Part shown: piece after piece, positions 15,143 through 24,098 of the stretch
Layout: each line of letters opens with the position of its first letter
Position numbering within the stretch: the stretch's first letter is position 1
Assembly: GCA_031373785.1 (NCBI GenBank)
Contig: JANMNE010000056.1
Location: 1 to 42,255, forward strand
Origin: JAENVT01 sp031373785
Lineage (GTDB): Bacteria > Actinomycetota > Acidimicrobiia > Acidimicrobiales > Ilumatobacteraceae
Length of the DNA stretch: 42,255 nucleotides
Reading direction: 5' to 3'
Translations under genes and position numbers: made by a program
The notes under the pieces: generated by a model
What the model was told of the DNA's origin: nothing
The model's input: only the letters and a program-made list of their open reading frames with translations
The model's database searches: none

Positions 15143-16119
15143 GGCAAGAGCGTACGCAACTCCACCAACGGTCGGGGACCGACGTGGGAGATCACTTCGG
15201 CCGCGCCGATCGCCCCGAAATGGGCACACTCGGCGAGCGATCGGTGACGTGTGTAGCCGAAGAGGAACCCTGCGGCGAAGAGATCACCGGCACCGGTTGT
15301 GTCGAGCACGTGCTCCACTGGTTGGGCTGGGGCGCGCAGCATGTCGTCGGGTGCCACCACGACGCACCCGTCGGCGCCAACGGTCACGACAGCGAGCGAG
15401 CAGTCCTGCCGCACAGCACGCAACGCCTCGTCCATCGTCTCGACTTCGTAGAGCGACATCAACTCGTCCTCGTTGCCGAACAACAGGTCGACCTCGTCGC
15501 TGACCAACGCCCGGAAGTCGGCACGATGGCGATCGACGCAGAACGAGTCACTGAGCGTCAGCGACACCAACCGGTCGTTTTCGTGGGCGACGCGCGCCGC
15601 CAGCCGGAAGGCATCCTTTGCCTCCGGGCGATCGTAGAGATAGCCCTCCATGTACAGCACCTGGCCGGCCGCAACGGTGTCGGTGTCGATGTCGGACGGG
15701 CACAGCAGTGACGACACACCGAGATAGGTGTTCATCGTCCGCTGGGCGTCGGGCGTGACCACGATGATGCACCGACCGGTGGGCGTCCCATCGGCGGGCT
15801 CACCCGGACGGAACTGCACGCCCACCGCGCGACAGTCGTGGCCGAAGACCCTGCCGAGCTCGTCGTCACTGACCTTGCCGATGTACGCCGCGGATCCGCC
15901 GAACGAGGCAACACCACACATCGTGTTGGCAGCCGAGCCGCCACTCATCTCGATCGCGCTGCCGAGCGCCTCGTAGAGGTACAGCGCTCGGTCCGTGTCG
16001 ACCAGCGTCATCGAGCCCTTGACGAGCTCGTTCCGACCGATGAAGGCGTCGTCCGCATGGGCGATCACATCAACGAGCGCATTGCCGATTCCTACGACGT
16101 CATATTGAATGCCCGGCAC
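15139..16119 (-). CDS. PfkB-family kinase, adenosine-kinase-like
   Basis: A 326-residue ribokinase-family enzyme that would phosphorylate adenosine to AMP. N-terminal YDVVGIGNALVDVIAHADD and EMSGGSAANT form the substrate site, and DTTGAGDLFAAGFLFG near the C-terminus is the PfkB signature with the catalytic Asp. The middle (RTMNTYLG, YMEGYLYD, VSLTLSDSFCVDRHR) matches the bacterial adenosine kinase group well. The GTG at 16119 is the best start; an ATG at 16141 is out of frame. It is coupled to the phosphomutase gene and divergent from pepN. With adenosine deaminase it gives two fates for imported adenosine. Confidence 0.85.
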   Translation of the reverse strand: MPGIQYDVVGIGNALVDVIAHADDAFIGRNELVKGSMTLVDTDRALYLYEALGSAIEMSGGSAANTMCGVASFGGSAAYIGKVSDDELGRVFGHDCRAVGVQFRPGEPADGTPTGRCIIVVTPDAQRTMNTYLGVSSLLCPSDIDTDTVAAGQVLYMEGYLYDRPEAKDAFRLAARVAHENDRLVSLTLSDSFCVDRHRADFRALVSDEVDLLFGNEDELMSLYEVETMDEALRAVRQDCSLAVVTVGADGCVVVAPDDMLRAPAQPVEHVLDTTGAGDLFAAGFLFGYTRHRSLAECAHFGAIGAAEVISHVGPRPLVELRTLLP

Positions 16120-16166
16120 GTCGGTGCAGGCTACTGGCCATAGTCGCCGCGGGTACGCTCCCTGGA

Positions 16167-18674
16167 GTGAGCGACAACCCGTACCGCCTTCCACACACTG
16201 TTCTTCCGAGCCGGTATCGCTTGACCCTCGAGCCGGATCTCGCCAACGCATCATTTTCCGGCACCGTGTCGATCGATGTGACCGCGACCGAAGCAGTCGA
16301 TTCCGTGGCACTGAACGCCGACGAACTGCACATCATCTCGGTGAAGATCGGCGGTGCCGACGCGACGTTCCACCTCGAACCCAACACCGAGCGCTTGGTG
16401 ATCGCAGCCACGATCGATCCGGGCAACACCTCCATCGACATCGAGTTCACCGGCACCCTCAACGACAAGTTGCGCGGCTGGTACCGCAGCACCTTCCGCG
16501 ACGACCAAGGCGTCGAGCGCGTCATCGCCACGACCCAGATGCAAGCGACCGACTGCCGCCGCGCGTTCCCGTGCTTCGACGAGCCCGAGTTCAAGGCGGT
16601 CTTCGAGATCACCCTCGTCGTCGAGCCCGACCTGCTCGCCGTCTCCAATGGGCCCGAGGCGGGTCGGATCACTCGCAACGACGGCAAGCACATCGTCCTC
16701 TTCAAGCCGACCATGGTGATGAGCACGTACCTGGTCGCCTTTGTCGTCGGCCCGCTGGAGGCCACCGATCCCATCGACGTCGATGGCGTGCCGCTGCGCG
16801 TGGTGCACGTGCCTGGCAAGGGCCACCTCACCGAGTTCGCGTTGGAGATCGGTGCCTTCTCGCTGCGCTGGTACCAGCAGTACTACGGCATCGCCTACCC
16901 CAGCGACAAGGTCGACATGTTGGCGCTACCCGACTTCGCTGCGGGTGCGATGGAGAACCTCGGTTGCATCACCTACCGCGAGAACCTGCTGCTGGCGGAT
17001 CCCAAGACCGCGACGCAACTCGAGTTGCAGAACCTGGCAGATGTGGTGGCCCACGAGGTCGCCCACATGTGGTTCGGTGATCTGGTGACGATGAAGTGGT
17101 GGAACGGGATCTGGCTGAACGAGGCATTCGCCACGTTCATGGAGATCGCGTGCTGCGATGCCTTCCGGCCCGACTGGCAGCGATGGACGACGTTCAGCCT
17201 GGAGCGCAGCATGGCGTTCGAGACCGACTCGCTGGCCAGCACCCGCACGGTCGAGTTCCCGGTCGAGGCGCCGGCCGACTGCGACGGCATGTTCGACGTG
17301 TTGACCTACCAAAAAGGTGGCTCGCTGCTGCGCATGCTCGAGCAGTACCTCGGCACGGAGGCCTTCCGCCTCGGCATCAGTGAGTACCTCAAGACGCATG
17401 CCTACGCCAACACCGAGACCGGTGATCTGTGGGATGCGATCGAGCGGGTCAACCCCTCCGTGCCAGTGCGCAGTTTGATGGACTCGTGGATCTGGCAACC
17501 GGGTTACCCGCTGATCTCGGCGCGTCTCGACAGCAGCGAGCTCGTGCTCAACCAGCAGCGGTTCGCGTTCTCCGACACCGACGACCCGACCGTGTTCGTC
17601 GTACCGATCCATCTCTCCGTGAATGGTGTCGACTCCAAGCTGTTGCTCGACACACCGCAGGCCCGGGTCGCTCTTCCGTCAGCCGACTCCACGGTGGTGG
17701 TCAACGCCGGAGGTCACGGGTTCATGCGCGTCGCCTACGACGACACGCTCCGGGCTCGTCTCAACGGCAAGGCGCTGACCGGCCTGACCGTGATCGACCG
17801 CTACAACCTCGTCGATGATGCCTGGAACGCCGTCATCAGCGGACGGCTGGCGGCCGCCGACTACCTCGGCTTCGTCGAGGCCTTCCAGGACGAGCGCGAC
17901 CTCGCCGTGTGGCAGGCGATCGCCATCGGGCTACGGGGTCTCGGCCGGCTGGTCGACGGGCCCGCGTACGCCGCGTTGCAGCAGCGCATCGCCGATCTCG
18001 TGTGCCCCGTCGTCGACGACCTGCGATGGGCGCCCACCGAAGGCGAGTCGGACCTCACATCCAAGCTTCGTGGACTGGTGGTCGCCATTCTCGCGATCCA
18101 AGGCAACGACGCCGACGCACAGGCCCGTTGCCGGCAGATGATCGATGATCCCGACACAGACCCGGAGTTGGCCGCAGCCGCAACCTCGGCCGTCGCTTCC
18201 GTGGGCACAGACGCCGACTTCGACGACTATGTCAGCCGGTTCCGCACCGCACCGACCCCGCAGCTGAAGCTGCGGTACATGTACGCGCTCGCCGAGTTCC
18301 CGACGCAGGAGCAGATCGATCGCGTCATCGACCTCGCCCTGTCGAACGAGGTGAAGACGCAGGATGCTCCGTTCCTGTTGAACCGATGCATCGCCAACCG
18401 TGCCCACGGGCCCGCGGCGTGGGAGAGCGTGCGCAAGCAGTGGCCGGAGCTGTTGGAGCGGTTCCCCAACAACACGATCGTGCGGATGGTCGGTTCGATC
18501 ACGACCCTGACGACGCCGCACCTCGTGGCCGACGTGCAGGGGTTCTTCTCCGAACACCCGATTCCGCAGGCAGCCAAGACGCTGGAGCAACTGCTCGAAC
18601 GCCAGCGCGTCAACGCCGATCTCCGCAACCGCGAAGCCGAGCCACTGGCTGCAGCTCTGGCGGCCCAGAGCTGA
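16167..18674 (+). CDS. pepN: Aminopeptidase N (M1 zinc metallopeptidase)
   Basis: An 835-residue M1 aminopeptidase removing N-terminal residues from peptides. The exopeptidase motif GAMEN is at 260-264, the zinc motif HEVAHMWFGD starts at 296 with the third ligand Glu319 in WLNEAFA. The beta-sandwich N-domain and the long helical C-domain (from about 520) give the normal full length. The start is GTG 16167; a GGAG overlaps it too closely to help, so translation may be leaderless. It is divergent from the adenosine-kinase-like gene (47 bases) and convergent with fadD, with 16 bases between the stops. A housekeeping role is likely. Confidence 0.93.
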   Translation: MSDNPYRLPHTVLPSRYRLTLEPDLANASFSGTVSIDVTATEAVDSVALNADELHIISVKIGGADATFHLEPNTERLVIAATIDPGNTSIDIEFTGTLNDKLRGWYRSTFRDDQGVERVIATTQMQATDCRRAFPCFDEPEFKAVFEITLVVEPDLLAVSNGPEAGRITRNDGKHIVLFKPTMVMSTYLVAFVVGPLEATDPIDVDGVPLRVVHVPGKGHLTEFALEIGAFSLRWYQQYYGIAYPSDKVDMLALPDFAAGAMENLGCITYRENLLLADPKTATQLELQNLADVVAHEVAHMWFGDLVTMKWWNGIWLNEAFATFMEIACCDAFRPDWQRWTTFSLERSMAFETDSLASTRTVEFPVEAPADCDGMFDVLTYQKGGSLLRMLEQYLGTEAFRLGISEYLKTHAYANTETGDLWDAIERVNPSVPVRSLMDSWIWQPGYPLISARLDSSELVLNQQRFAFSDTDDPTVFVVPIHLSVNGVDSKLLLDTPQARVALPSADSTVVVNAGGHGFMRVAYDDTLRARLNGKALTGLTVIDRYNLVDDAWNAVISGRLAAADYLGFVEAFQDERDLAVWQAIAIGLRGLGRLVDGPAYAALQQRIADLVCPVVDDLRWAPTEGESDLTSKLRGLVVAILAIQGNDADAQARCRQMIDDPDTDPELAAAATSAVASVGTDADFDDYVSRFRTAPTPQLKLRYMYALAEFPTQEQIDRVIDLALSNEVKTQDAPFLLNRCIANRAHGPAAWESVRKQWPELLERFPNNTIVRMVGSITTLTTPHLVADVQGFFSEHPIPQAAKTLEQLLERQRVNADLRNREAEPLAAALAAQS

Positions 18675-18690
18675 GGCTGCGGTATTGCGG

Positions 18691-20301
18691 CTAGGCCAGC
18701 TTCTCGACGTCGAGTTCGTCGGCGGCGTGGCGGGCGCGCAACACCTTCTTGTCGAACTTGCCGACACTGGTCTTGGGCACCTCGGCGATGAAGGCCCAGC
18801 GCTCGGGCAGGCAGAACTTGGCGGTGCGCTCGGCCAGCCAGCCGCGCAACTCCTCGGCCGTGACCTCCGAGTCGGCCTTGCGCACCACGCACGCCAGCGG
18901 CCGTTCGTCCCAGCGATCGTCGGGCACGCCGATGACCGCGGCCTCGGCGATGTCGGGATGGCCCATCAGGGCGTTCTCCAGGTCGACCGACGAGACCCAC
19001 TCGCCGCCTGACTTGATCACATCCTTGGACCGGTCGCTGATCATCACGTAACCATTCGGCATGACCGAGGCGACGTCGCCGGTGCGCAACCAGCCGTCGT
19101 GGAACTTCTCGGGATCGTCGACGCGGTAGTACGACGCGGTGATCCACGGGCCGCGCACTTCGATCTCGCCCAGCGACTCGCCGTCCCACGCCACCGTCGC
19201 CCCGGTGTCGTCGGTGATCCGCAGTTCGACGCCCGGCAGCACGCGGCCGGTGCGGGCCCTCCAGGTGACTTCGTCGTCGCCGCCCATGTCCTTGGGCGGA
19301 TGCCCGATCGCGGCGACCGGGCTCGTCTCGGTCATGCCCCAACCCTGCACGATCGGCACGTTGAACACATCCAAGTAGCCCTGGATCAGGGCGCGCGGCA
19401 CCGCCGAGCCGCCACACATCACCAGGCGCAACGACGACAGATCGGCGGCCTTGCCGTTGTTGAGCAGATCGGTCAGCACGGTGGGCACTGCGCCCGTCAG
19501 CGTCGGTCGGGTCTCCTCGATGATGCGGCTCAGCGGCGCCGCCTGGAGGAACTGCTGCGGGAAGACCAGGTCGGCGCCGACCATCCAGGCCGCGTACGGC
19601 GTGCCCCACGCATTGGCGTGGAACATCGGCACGATCACCAGCATGCGGTCGTTCTCCGAGAGGGCGATGTTGGCCGTCGACGTGACCATCAAGGAGTGCA
19701 GGAACGTGCTGCGGTGGCTGTACATGACCCCTTTCGGGTTGCCCGTGGTGCCGCTCGTGTAACACATCGCCATCCCGGCTCGCTCGTCGAGATCGGGGTA
19801 GTCGAACCCGGTCTCCTCGGCCGCCAGCAGGGTGTCGTAGTCCAACGTGTCGCCCAGAGCGGAGGTATCGCCCGACCCCTTGACGATGATGTGCCTGACC
19901 GTGGTCAACTGGTCACGAACCTTGGCGAGCAGGGCGATGATCGAGGCGTCGATGATGATGACCTGGTCCTCGGCGTGGTTGATGACGTAGGCCAACTGTT
20001 CCGGGAAGAGCCGGATGTTCAGCGTGTGCAGGACGGCACCCATGCAGGGCACTGCCAAGTAGGCCTCCAGATGCGTCTGGTTGTTCCACATGAAGGTGCC
20101 GACCCGGTCGCCTTCGTGCACCCCCAACCGGGTGAGGGCAGCGGCGAGCTGGTCGGCGCGATCGGCGACCTCGGCGAATGTGGACTCGACGTACCCGTCG
20201 CCGGTGAACGTGATCACCTTGCTGGTCGCGTGCACCCTGCGGCCGTGTTCGAGGATCGGTCGCAACGTCAACGGATAGTCCTGCATCGTGCTGAGCGGCA
20301 T
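18691..20301 (-). CDS. Long-chain fatty-acid/acyl-CoA ligase (AMP-binding)
   Basis: A 536-residue adenylate-forming acyl-CoA synthetase. Core motifs are YTSGTTGNPKGVMYSH (P-loop), VQGWGMTETSP, GWLRTGDVA and DRSKDVIKSGGEWVSS, and the catalytic Lys lies in SVGKFDKKVLR. It belongs to the medium/long-chain group often annotated fadD or alkK; the exact acid is not predictable. The ATG at 20301 is supported by an AGGGGG ribosome site just upstream. A perfect inverted repeat immediately before that site may be its operator. It is divergent from a membrane-protein gene. Confidence 0.9.
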   Translation of the reverse strand: MPLSTMQDYPLTLRPILEHGRRVHATSKVITFTGDGYVESTFAEVADRADQLAAALTRLGVHEGDRVGTFMWNNQTHLEAYLAVPCMGAVLHTLNIRLFPEQLAYVINHAEDQVIIIDASIIALLAKVRDQLTTVRHIIVKGSGDTSALGDTLDYDTLLAAEETGFDYPDLDERAGMAMCYTSGTTGNPKGVMYSHRSTFLHSLMVTSTANIALSENDRMLVIVPMFHANAWGTPYAAWMVGADLVFPQQFLQAAPLSRIIEETRPTLTGAVPTVLTDLLNNGKAADLSSLRLVMCGGSAVPRALIQGYLDVFNVPIVQGWGMTETSPVAAIGHPPKDMGGDDEVTWRARTGRVLPGVELRITDDTGATVAWDGESLGEIEVRGPWITASYYRVDDPEKFHDGWLRTGDVASVMPNGYVMISDRSKDVIKSGGEWVSSVDLENALMGHPDIAEAAVIGVPDDRWDERPLACVVRKADSEVTAEELRGWLAERTAKFCLPERWAFIAEVPKTSVGKFDKKVLRARHAADELDVEKLA

Positions 20302-20315
20302 GTGTCCCCCTGTGA

Positions 20316-20333
20316 TCGTGACTGGGGTCACGT
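20316..20333. promoter_or_regulatory. Palindromic operator candidate before the acyl-CoA ligase gene
   Basis: CGTGAC and GTCACG face each other across TGGG (20317-20332), about 16 bases upstream of the acyl-CoA ligase start codon and just before its ribosome site. A dyad of this size and position suits a TetR- or GntR-type repressor. No regulator gene is adjacent. Confidence 0.4.
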
Positions 20334-20451
20334 TAGCCGGAGCACGTCAATCCCGGGAAAGGGGCCCTGATGCCGCCAGTCACTAGGTCGAATGAATCAA
20401 GCTGGGGCCAATTGGTACCGAAGTATTAAGCCGTATGGCAGGATTGCGCAG

Positions 20452-21546
20452 ATGACGGCGGCCACGATCTCCTCGACCGAGCGCTCGCACCCGACGATCC
20501 GAGCGACCGAGCGCTACTTCGTCAGCGCTCCGATCGATGCCCTGCTGATCGGTGGTGCATCGGTCCTGCTCTACGCCATTTTCCGCCTGCGGCCGGAGTT
20601 GGCCGCGTCGCCCACGGTGGCATCGCTGGCCGCGACGCTGGTGTGGGTGTGCAACTACCCACACTTCGCCTCGACCAACTACCGGCTCTACCACTCGCGG
20701 TCGTCGCTCTCCCAGTACCCACTGACGGGGATCGTGACGCCGCTGATCATGGTCGCCGCGGTGATCGGGTGCTACCTCTCACCTGCCGCGATCGCCCCGC
20801 TGTTCATCAAGCTCTACCTGCTGTGGTCGCCGTACCACTTCTCGGGTCAGACGCTGGGCATCACCATGGTCTACTCCCGCCGCACGGGCTTCGTCATCGA
20901 CGGGTGGCTGCGTCGCAGCCTCACGGCGTTCATCTTCTTGACCTTCGCCGTGCAGAACGCGTGGGCCGAGGTCGGCCTCCACGTCAACCCCTTCTACGGC
21001 GTCAACTACCCGACCCTGGGGGTGCCGCTGTGGCTGCCTCAACTGCTGACGAAGCTGATGTGGGTTGCCCTCGCATCCACGATCGCGATGCTGATGTGGA
21101 AGATCGCCAACGGCGGCCCGGTCGTTCCGTTGATCGTGGTGCTGCCCGCCTTCACGCAGTACATCTGGTTCGTGGCCACCCCTGCCGGGCAGTTCCGCTA
21201 CATGGTGCCTTTCTTCCACTCGCTGCAATACCTGCTGATCGCCTGGAACGTGCAGCTCAAAGAGGGGCTCGCCGACCGCAAACGCGATCCATCGGTGGGC
21301 TACGTGTGGTCGGAGTCCACGCGCTGGATGGCGATCAACATCGCCGGCGGATTCGCCCTGTTCTGGGGATTGCCGCACCTCGGCGCCCACTTCGGCAAGC
21401 CGCTGGTCTTCAGCACCGCGGTGATGCTCGCTGCGATCCAGGTCCATCACTTCTTCGTCGACGGCGTCATCTGGCGCCTGCACAACCCAGCGGCGCGCTC
21501 GCCGCTGTCGTCGTCGCTGCGCGAGATGAGCGGGGCCCGCAGATGA
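20452..21546 (+). CDS. Polytopic membrane protein of unknown function, His-rich
   Basis: A protein of about 364 residues with eight or so hydrophobic helices. Start ATG 20452 has AGGA 8 bases upstream; ATG 20392 would add 20 residues. Conserved-looking polar motifs lie at membrane edges: NYPHFASTNYRLYHS, SPYHFSGQTLGI and, near the C-terminus, VHHFFVDGVIWRLHNP. The repeated His/Tyr/Arg clusters look like metal or cofactor ligands in a membrane enzyme, but I cannot name the family. Its stop overlaps the start of the cyclophilin gene by 4 bases (ATGA), so the two proteins are made together. It is divergent from the acyl-CoA ligase gene. Confidence 0.75.
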   Translation: MTAATISSTERSHPTIRATERYFVSAPIDALLIGGASVLLYAIFRLRPELAASPTVASLAATLVWVCNYPHFASTNYRLYHSRSSLSQYPLTGIVTPLIMVAAVIGCYLSPAAIAPLFIKLYLLWSPYHFSGQTLGITMVYSRRTGFVIDGWLRRSLTAFIFLTFAVQNAWAEVGLHVNPFYGVNYPTLGVPLWLPQLLTKLMWVALASTIAMLMWKIANGGPVVPLIVVLPAFTQYIWFVATPAGQFRYMVPFFHSLQYLLIAWNVQLKEGLADRKRDPSVGYVWSESTRWMAINIAGGFALFWGLPHLGAHFGKPLVFSTAVMLAAIQVHHFFVDGVIWRLHNPAARSPLSSSLREMSGARR

Positions 21547-22694
21547 GGCACCGCCTGGCAACCATCGGTCTGGCGTGTGTTGGGGCGCTGATGTTCGCAA
21601 CCCCATGCCTTGCCTACACCCCTCCCGAGACCGACCCGCGGATCGTTATCTCTACTTCCCAGGGCAAGATCCTCGTCGCCCTGGCTACGGAGAACGCTCC
21701 CGAGCACGTGAAGCAGTTCCTCATCGCGCTCGCCGCGGGCGATTTCAGCGCGATCAACGTGTCGCGCGTCGCGCCGAAGTACTACGTCCAGGCTGTCGGA
21801 AGGGGAGGAACCGCGCAACTCGCTGGTCAGCCCAACGAACACCTCAAGGTCGGCAATCTCCGCGGGGCACTCAGTGTGTACGACAGCGGTACGGCGGGCG
21901 ATGTGCCCACCCTGATGTTCGTGCTCACGAAGAGCCCGCAGCTCGACACGGACTACACCCCGATCGGCTTCATCGAAGCGGGCATGAGCATCCTCGAAGC
22001 GATGGCCGACACACCCACGGTCGGTGATCACCAGCCCGCCGAGGCGATCACCATCACCGAGATCCACCTCGCCTCGTTGCAGGAGCGCGCCTTCCTGCGC
22101 CAAGCTGAGGCCGACGCTGCCACGCCGGACAACGGTACGTCGCTCCTGGCCGGCATTTTCATCATCGCCTGCGCCGCTTTCCTCGCTGCGCTGATCTCCG
22201 CCTTCCAGGACCGGTTGGGCAAGCAGCGAACCAGGTCGTTGGCACTGCTGGTCGCGCTGCTGTCGTTCTTCGCGGTCTGGGTATCGCTGGGCGGCACCGA
22301 GCAAGGCTCCGGCCTGATGGGTGTCGCCTTGTTCGTCGGCGCAATCGCCACGTTCAGGTTGATGGGTCGCTTCGAGCGACCTGCACCGCGCCCACAGGTG
22401 GGCGAGCAGTCAGGCATTGGTCCGCAGCCACGAGAGCTCGCCGATGGCGAACTGCACGCCGAGGCTGGGGTCGATCAAGCGGAGCGCGAGCTCGAGGTCA
22501 TCCTCGACCAGGGAGACGCAGCCGCTGGTCGGCTTGCTGGCCCCGGCCGCGGTGTACGAGTTGCGGTGCAGAAAGATCGCCGCGGCCAGAGCGGGTTCGC
22601 CGGGCACGTCGCCCGAGATCGGGTCGAGGTTGGCGCCGATGACGGCAGCGTGGCCGTAGACGTCGCCGATTCGGGTCAACCACTCGTCAGGTGA
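21543..22694 (+). CDS. Membrane-anchored cyclophilin-type peptidyl-prolyl isomerase
   Basis: A 383-residue protein with a signal peptide (1-24), a cyclophilin-like domain (about 30-175: ISTSQGKILVALATENAPEHV, IGFIEAGMSILEAM), then two or three hydrophobic helices (about 200-280). It would fold or chaperone proteins at the outer face of the membrane. Usual cyclophilin catalytic residues are poorly kept, so activity is uncertain. After the last helix (about 22365) the frame stays open for roughly 330 bases, and its final 285 bases run antisense through the convergent L,D-transpeptidase-like gene. The last 95 or so residues are low-complexity and probably not functional, so the natural end may have been near 22400. 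It is coupled to the upstream membrane protein. Confidence 0.75.
   Translation: MRHRLATIGLACVGALMFATPCLAYTPPETDPRIVISTSQGKILVALATENAPEHVKQFLIALAAGDFSAINVSRVAPKYYVQAVGRGGTAQLAGQPNEHLKVGNLRGALSVYDSGTAGDVPTLMFVLTKSPQLDTDYTPIGFIEAGMSILEAMADTPTVGDHQPAEAITITEIHLASLQERAFLRQAEADAATPDNGTSLLAGIFIIACAAFLAALISAFQDRLGKQRTRSLALLVALLSFFAVWVSLGGTEQGSGLMGVALFVGAIATFRLMGRFERPAPRPQVGEQSGIGPQPRELADGELHAEAGVDQAERELEVILDQGDAAAGRLAGPGRGVRVAVQKDRRGQSGFAGHVARDRVEVGADDGSVAVDVADSGQPLVR
22389..22404. terminator. Short hairpin just after the L,D-transpeptidase-like gene
   Basis: CGCCCA and TGGGCG pair around CAGG, 5 bases beyond the minus-strand stop at 22410. It could mark the 3' end of that gene. It lies inside the open frame of the convergent cyclophilin gene, close to where that protein would be expected to end. 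Confidence 0.4.
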
Positions 22695-23246
22695 TGTACA
22701 ACCTGCAGCATTGACCAGCGACTGGTACGACGACGTCTGCGGCGTTGCGCCCCAACAGTCCTCAGGTCGGACCAGCCGGTACGACCCCCGAACACCGATG
22801 TCGGGGCGGTTGCCGAAGAACTCGAACCGCTGACCATCCCACGCCTGGACGCTGCCGAGCGAGAACGAGCCGGCCGGCGTGGTGCCGTCGCCCGATCGCC
22901 GGTCTGCGAGCGGTCGCATGCCACTCCGCCCGAGCCTGGCTTCGACCGGCGCCTGCTGACACCTCCACTCGCCGCTGTGGGAGCGGGCCACGATCTGCAG
23001 CGAAGCGGTCGTCGACGTCCAGGAGCCGGCGGAGACGATCACGAACTGCCGGGTCGACGGATGCCGGCTCGATAGTGCGAGAGCGGTGGCGATGTCGCAC
23101 GGTGCGCCAGGGGTGAAGGCGATATCGCGGGTCGCCGTGCGCGTGGCGATGGCCGGAGCACTCAACGGCGCAGCGCCGACCGGCGCACTGGGCACGGTCG
23201 CCGCGACCAACGAAAAGATCGCCGAGAGCAGCACACGCCGATCCAT
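22410..23246 (-). CDS. Secreted L,D-transpeptidase-like (YkuD-fold) protein
   Basis: A 278-residue exported protein. The signal peptide (MDRRVLLSAIFSLVAATVPS, Ala-rich to about 26) precedes a domain with GDGTTPAGSFSLG (about 118-130) and, near the C-terminus, FLHRNSYTAAGASKPTSGCVSL. The His...Ser-x-Gly-Cys pattern is that of YkuD-type L,D-transpeptidases, with Cys as nucleophile, although the downstream Arg of the usual CVRM is replaced by Ser-Leu. It probably acts on peptidoglycan or is a relative of uncertain activity. Its 3' 285 bases overlap the end of the convergent cyclophilin frame. It is upstream of no other gene on its strand. Confidence 0.78.
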   Translation of the reverse strand: MDRRVLLSAIFSLVAATVPSAPVGAAPLSAPAIATRTATRDIAFTPGAPCDIATALALSSRHPSTRQFVIVSAGSWTSTTASLQIVARSHSGEWRCQQAPVEARLGRSGMRPLADRRSGDGTTPAGSFSLGSVQAWDGQRFEFFGNRPDIGVRGSYRLVRPEDCWGATPQTSSYQSLVNAAGCTSPDEWLTRIGDVYGHAAVIGANLDPISGDVPGEPALAAAIFLHRNSYTAAGASKPTSGCVSLVEDDLELALRLIDPSLGVQFAIGELSWLRTNA

Positions 23247-23323
23247 CCGCAGCAGTCTACGAGCACCCTCGTGGGGCCGTCCGGCGCCGGCCCGGGGCGC
23301 CGGAACGCGCTGGTGGCGGGATC

Positions 23324-24088
23324 TCAGGCGGTTCGCTCGACGCGGATGTCGCCCGACACCGTCTTCAGTTGCAACCGCACCTGGCGGCGATCGCCCTGGA
23401 CGGTGGTGGGCGCCGCGTCGGGCAACGACGCCCGACCGCTGAGCGTCGAGATCTCGGCATCAACGCGAATGCCGCTTGGGAGGCCGACGCGCACGTCTCC
23501 GGAGATCGAGCGCACGGCGATGTCGTTCCCACAGCACCGTCCGACGCGGACGTCGCCGCTCGTCGACACGATCGCCACGTCGCCGTCGCACAGGTCGATT
23601 CGCAGGTCCCCAGACGCCAGCGAGGCATCGAGCTTGCCGTGGACGGTGCTCAGCGTGCACGCCCCGGAGATCGACGCCACGTGGGCCTCGCCGGCGACAT
23701 CGCCGCACGAAACGTCGCCGGATGCCGTGGTGACGTCGAGCCGAGCGACATCGCCGATCTCGACGGAGCCGGACGCCGTGTGCACCTTCACCACGCCGAG
23801 CGAACCGACCAGACGCACCTCGCCCGACGTGGAACTGAGCTCGACATCAGTCCCGATCGGCACATGGGCAATCAGCCGTGTGTTGCGCCCGCGCCGGCCC
23901 CAGCGCGACGGGTGCCGAACAGAGATCCGGTCACCGGTCTGGTAGATCTCGAAGTCGTCCGCATCGTTCGCATCGATCGTCAGGCTGACGACGCCGGCAT
24001 CACCGGCGAAGACCTCGATCGTGCCGATGGGCACCCGGATGTCGAGAGCAGGTCGCTCACCGACCTCCCACCGCTCGTTGCGACTCAT
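23324..24088 (-). CDS. DUF4097 beta-repeat protein (putative adhesin/stress-type)
   Basis: A 254-residue protein built of short repeated strands of the DUF4097 type: TASGSVEIGDV, TASGDVSCGDV, SISGACTLSTV, ASGDLRIDLC, STSGDVRVGRC and SISGDVRVGL, one every 18-20 residues, forming a right-handed beta-solenoid. There is no signal peptide or membrane helix, so it is probably cytoplasmic. ATG 24088 (MSRNERWEVGERPALDI) is chosen because the in-frame sequence upstream lies in the preceding gene. It starts 10 bases after the stop of a ribbon-helix-helix gene, a pairing common in Actinomycetota whose role is not known. Both would be controlled by the phased operator at 24712-24763. Confidence 0.85.
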   Translation of the reverse strand: MSRNERWEVGERPALDIRVPIGTIEVFAGDAGVVSLTIDANDADDFEIYQTGDRISVRHPSRWGRRGRNTRLIAHVPIGTDVELSSTSGEVRLVGSLGVVKVHTASGSVEIGDVARLDVTTASGDVSCGDVAGEAHVASISGACTLSTVHGKLDASLASGDLRIDLCDGDVAIVSTSGDVRVGRCCGNDIAVRSISGDVRVGLPSGIRVDAEISTLSGRASLPDAAPTTVQGDRRQVRLQLKTVSGDIRVERTA

Positions 24089-24098
24089 GTCCGTCTTT

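Noticed and set aside
13655..15247. A 530-codon open frame on the plus strand
   Set aside because: It is entirely antisense to the phosphomutase, has no recognisable motif and an Arg/Asp/His-rich composition typical of high-GC shadow frames.
16139..16141. ATG at 16141 as the start of the adenosine-kinase-like gene
   Set aside because: It is out of frame with the kinase; the GTG at 16119 is in frame and directly precedes the conserved N-terminus.
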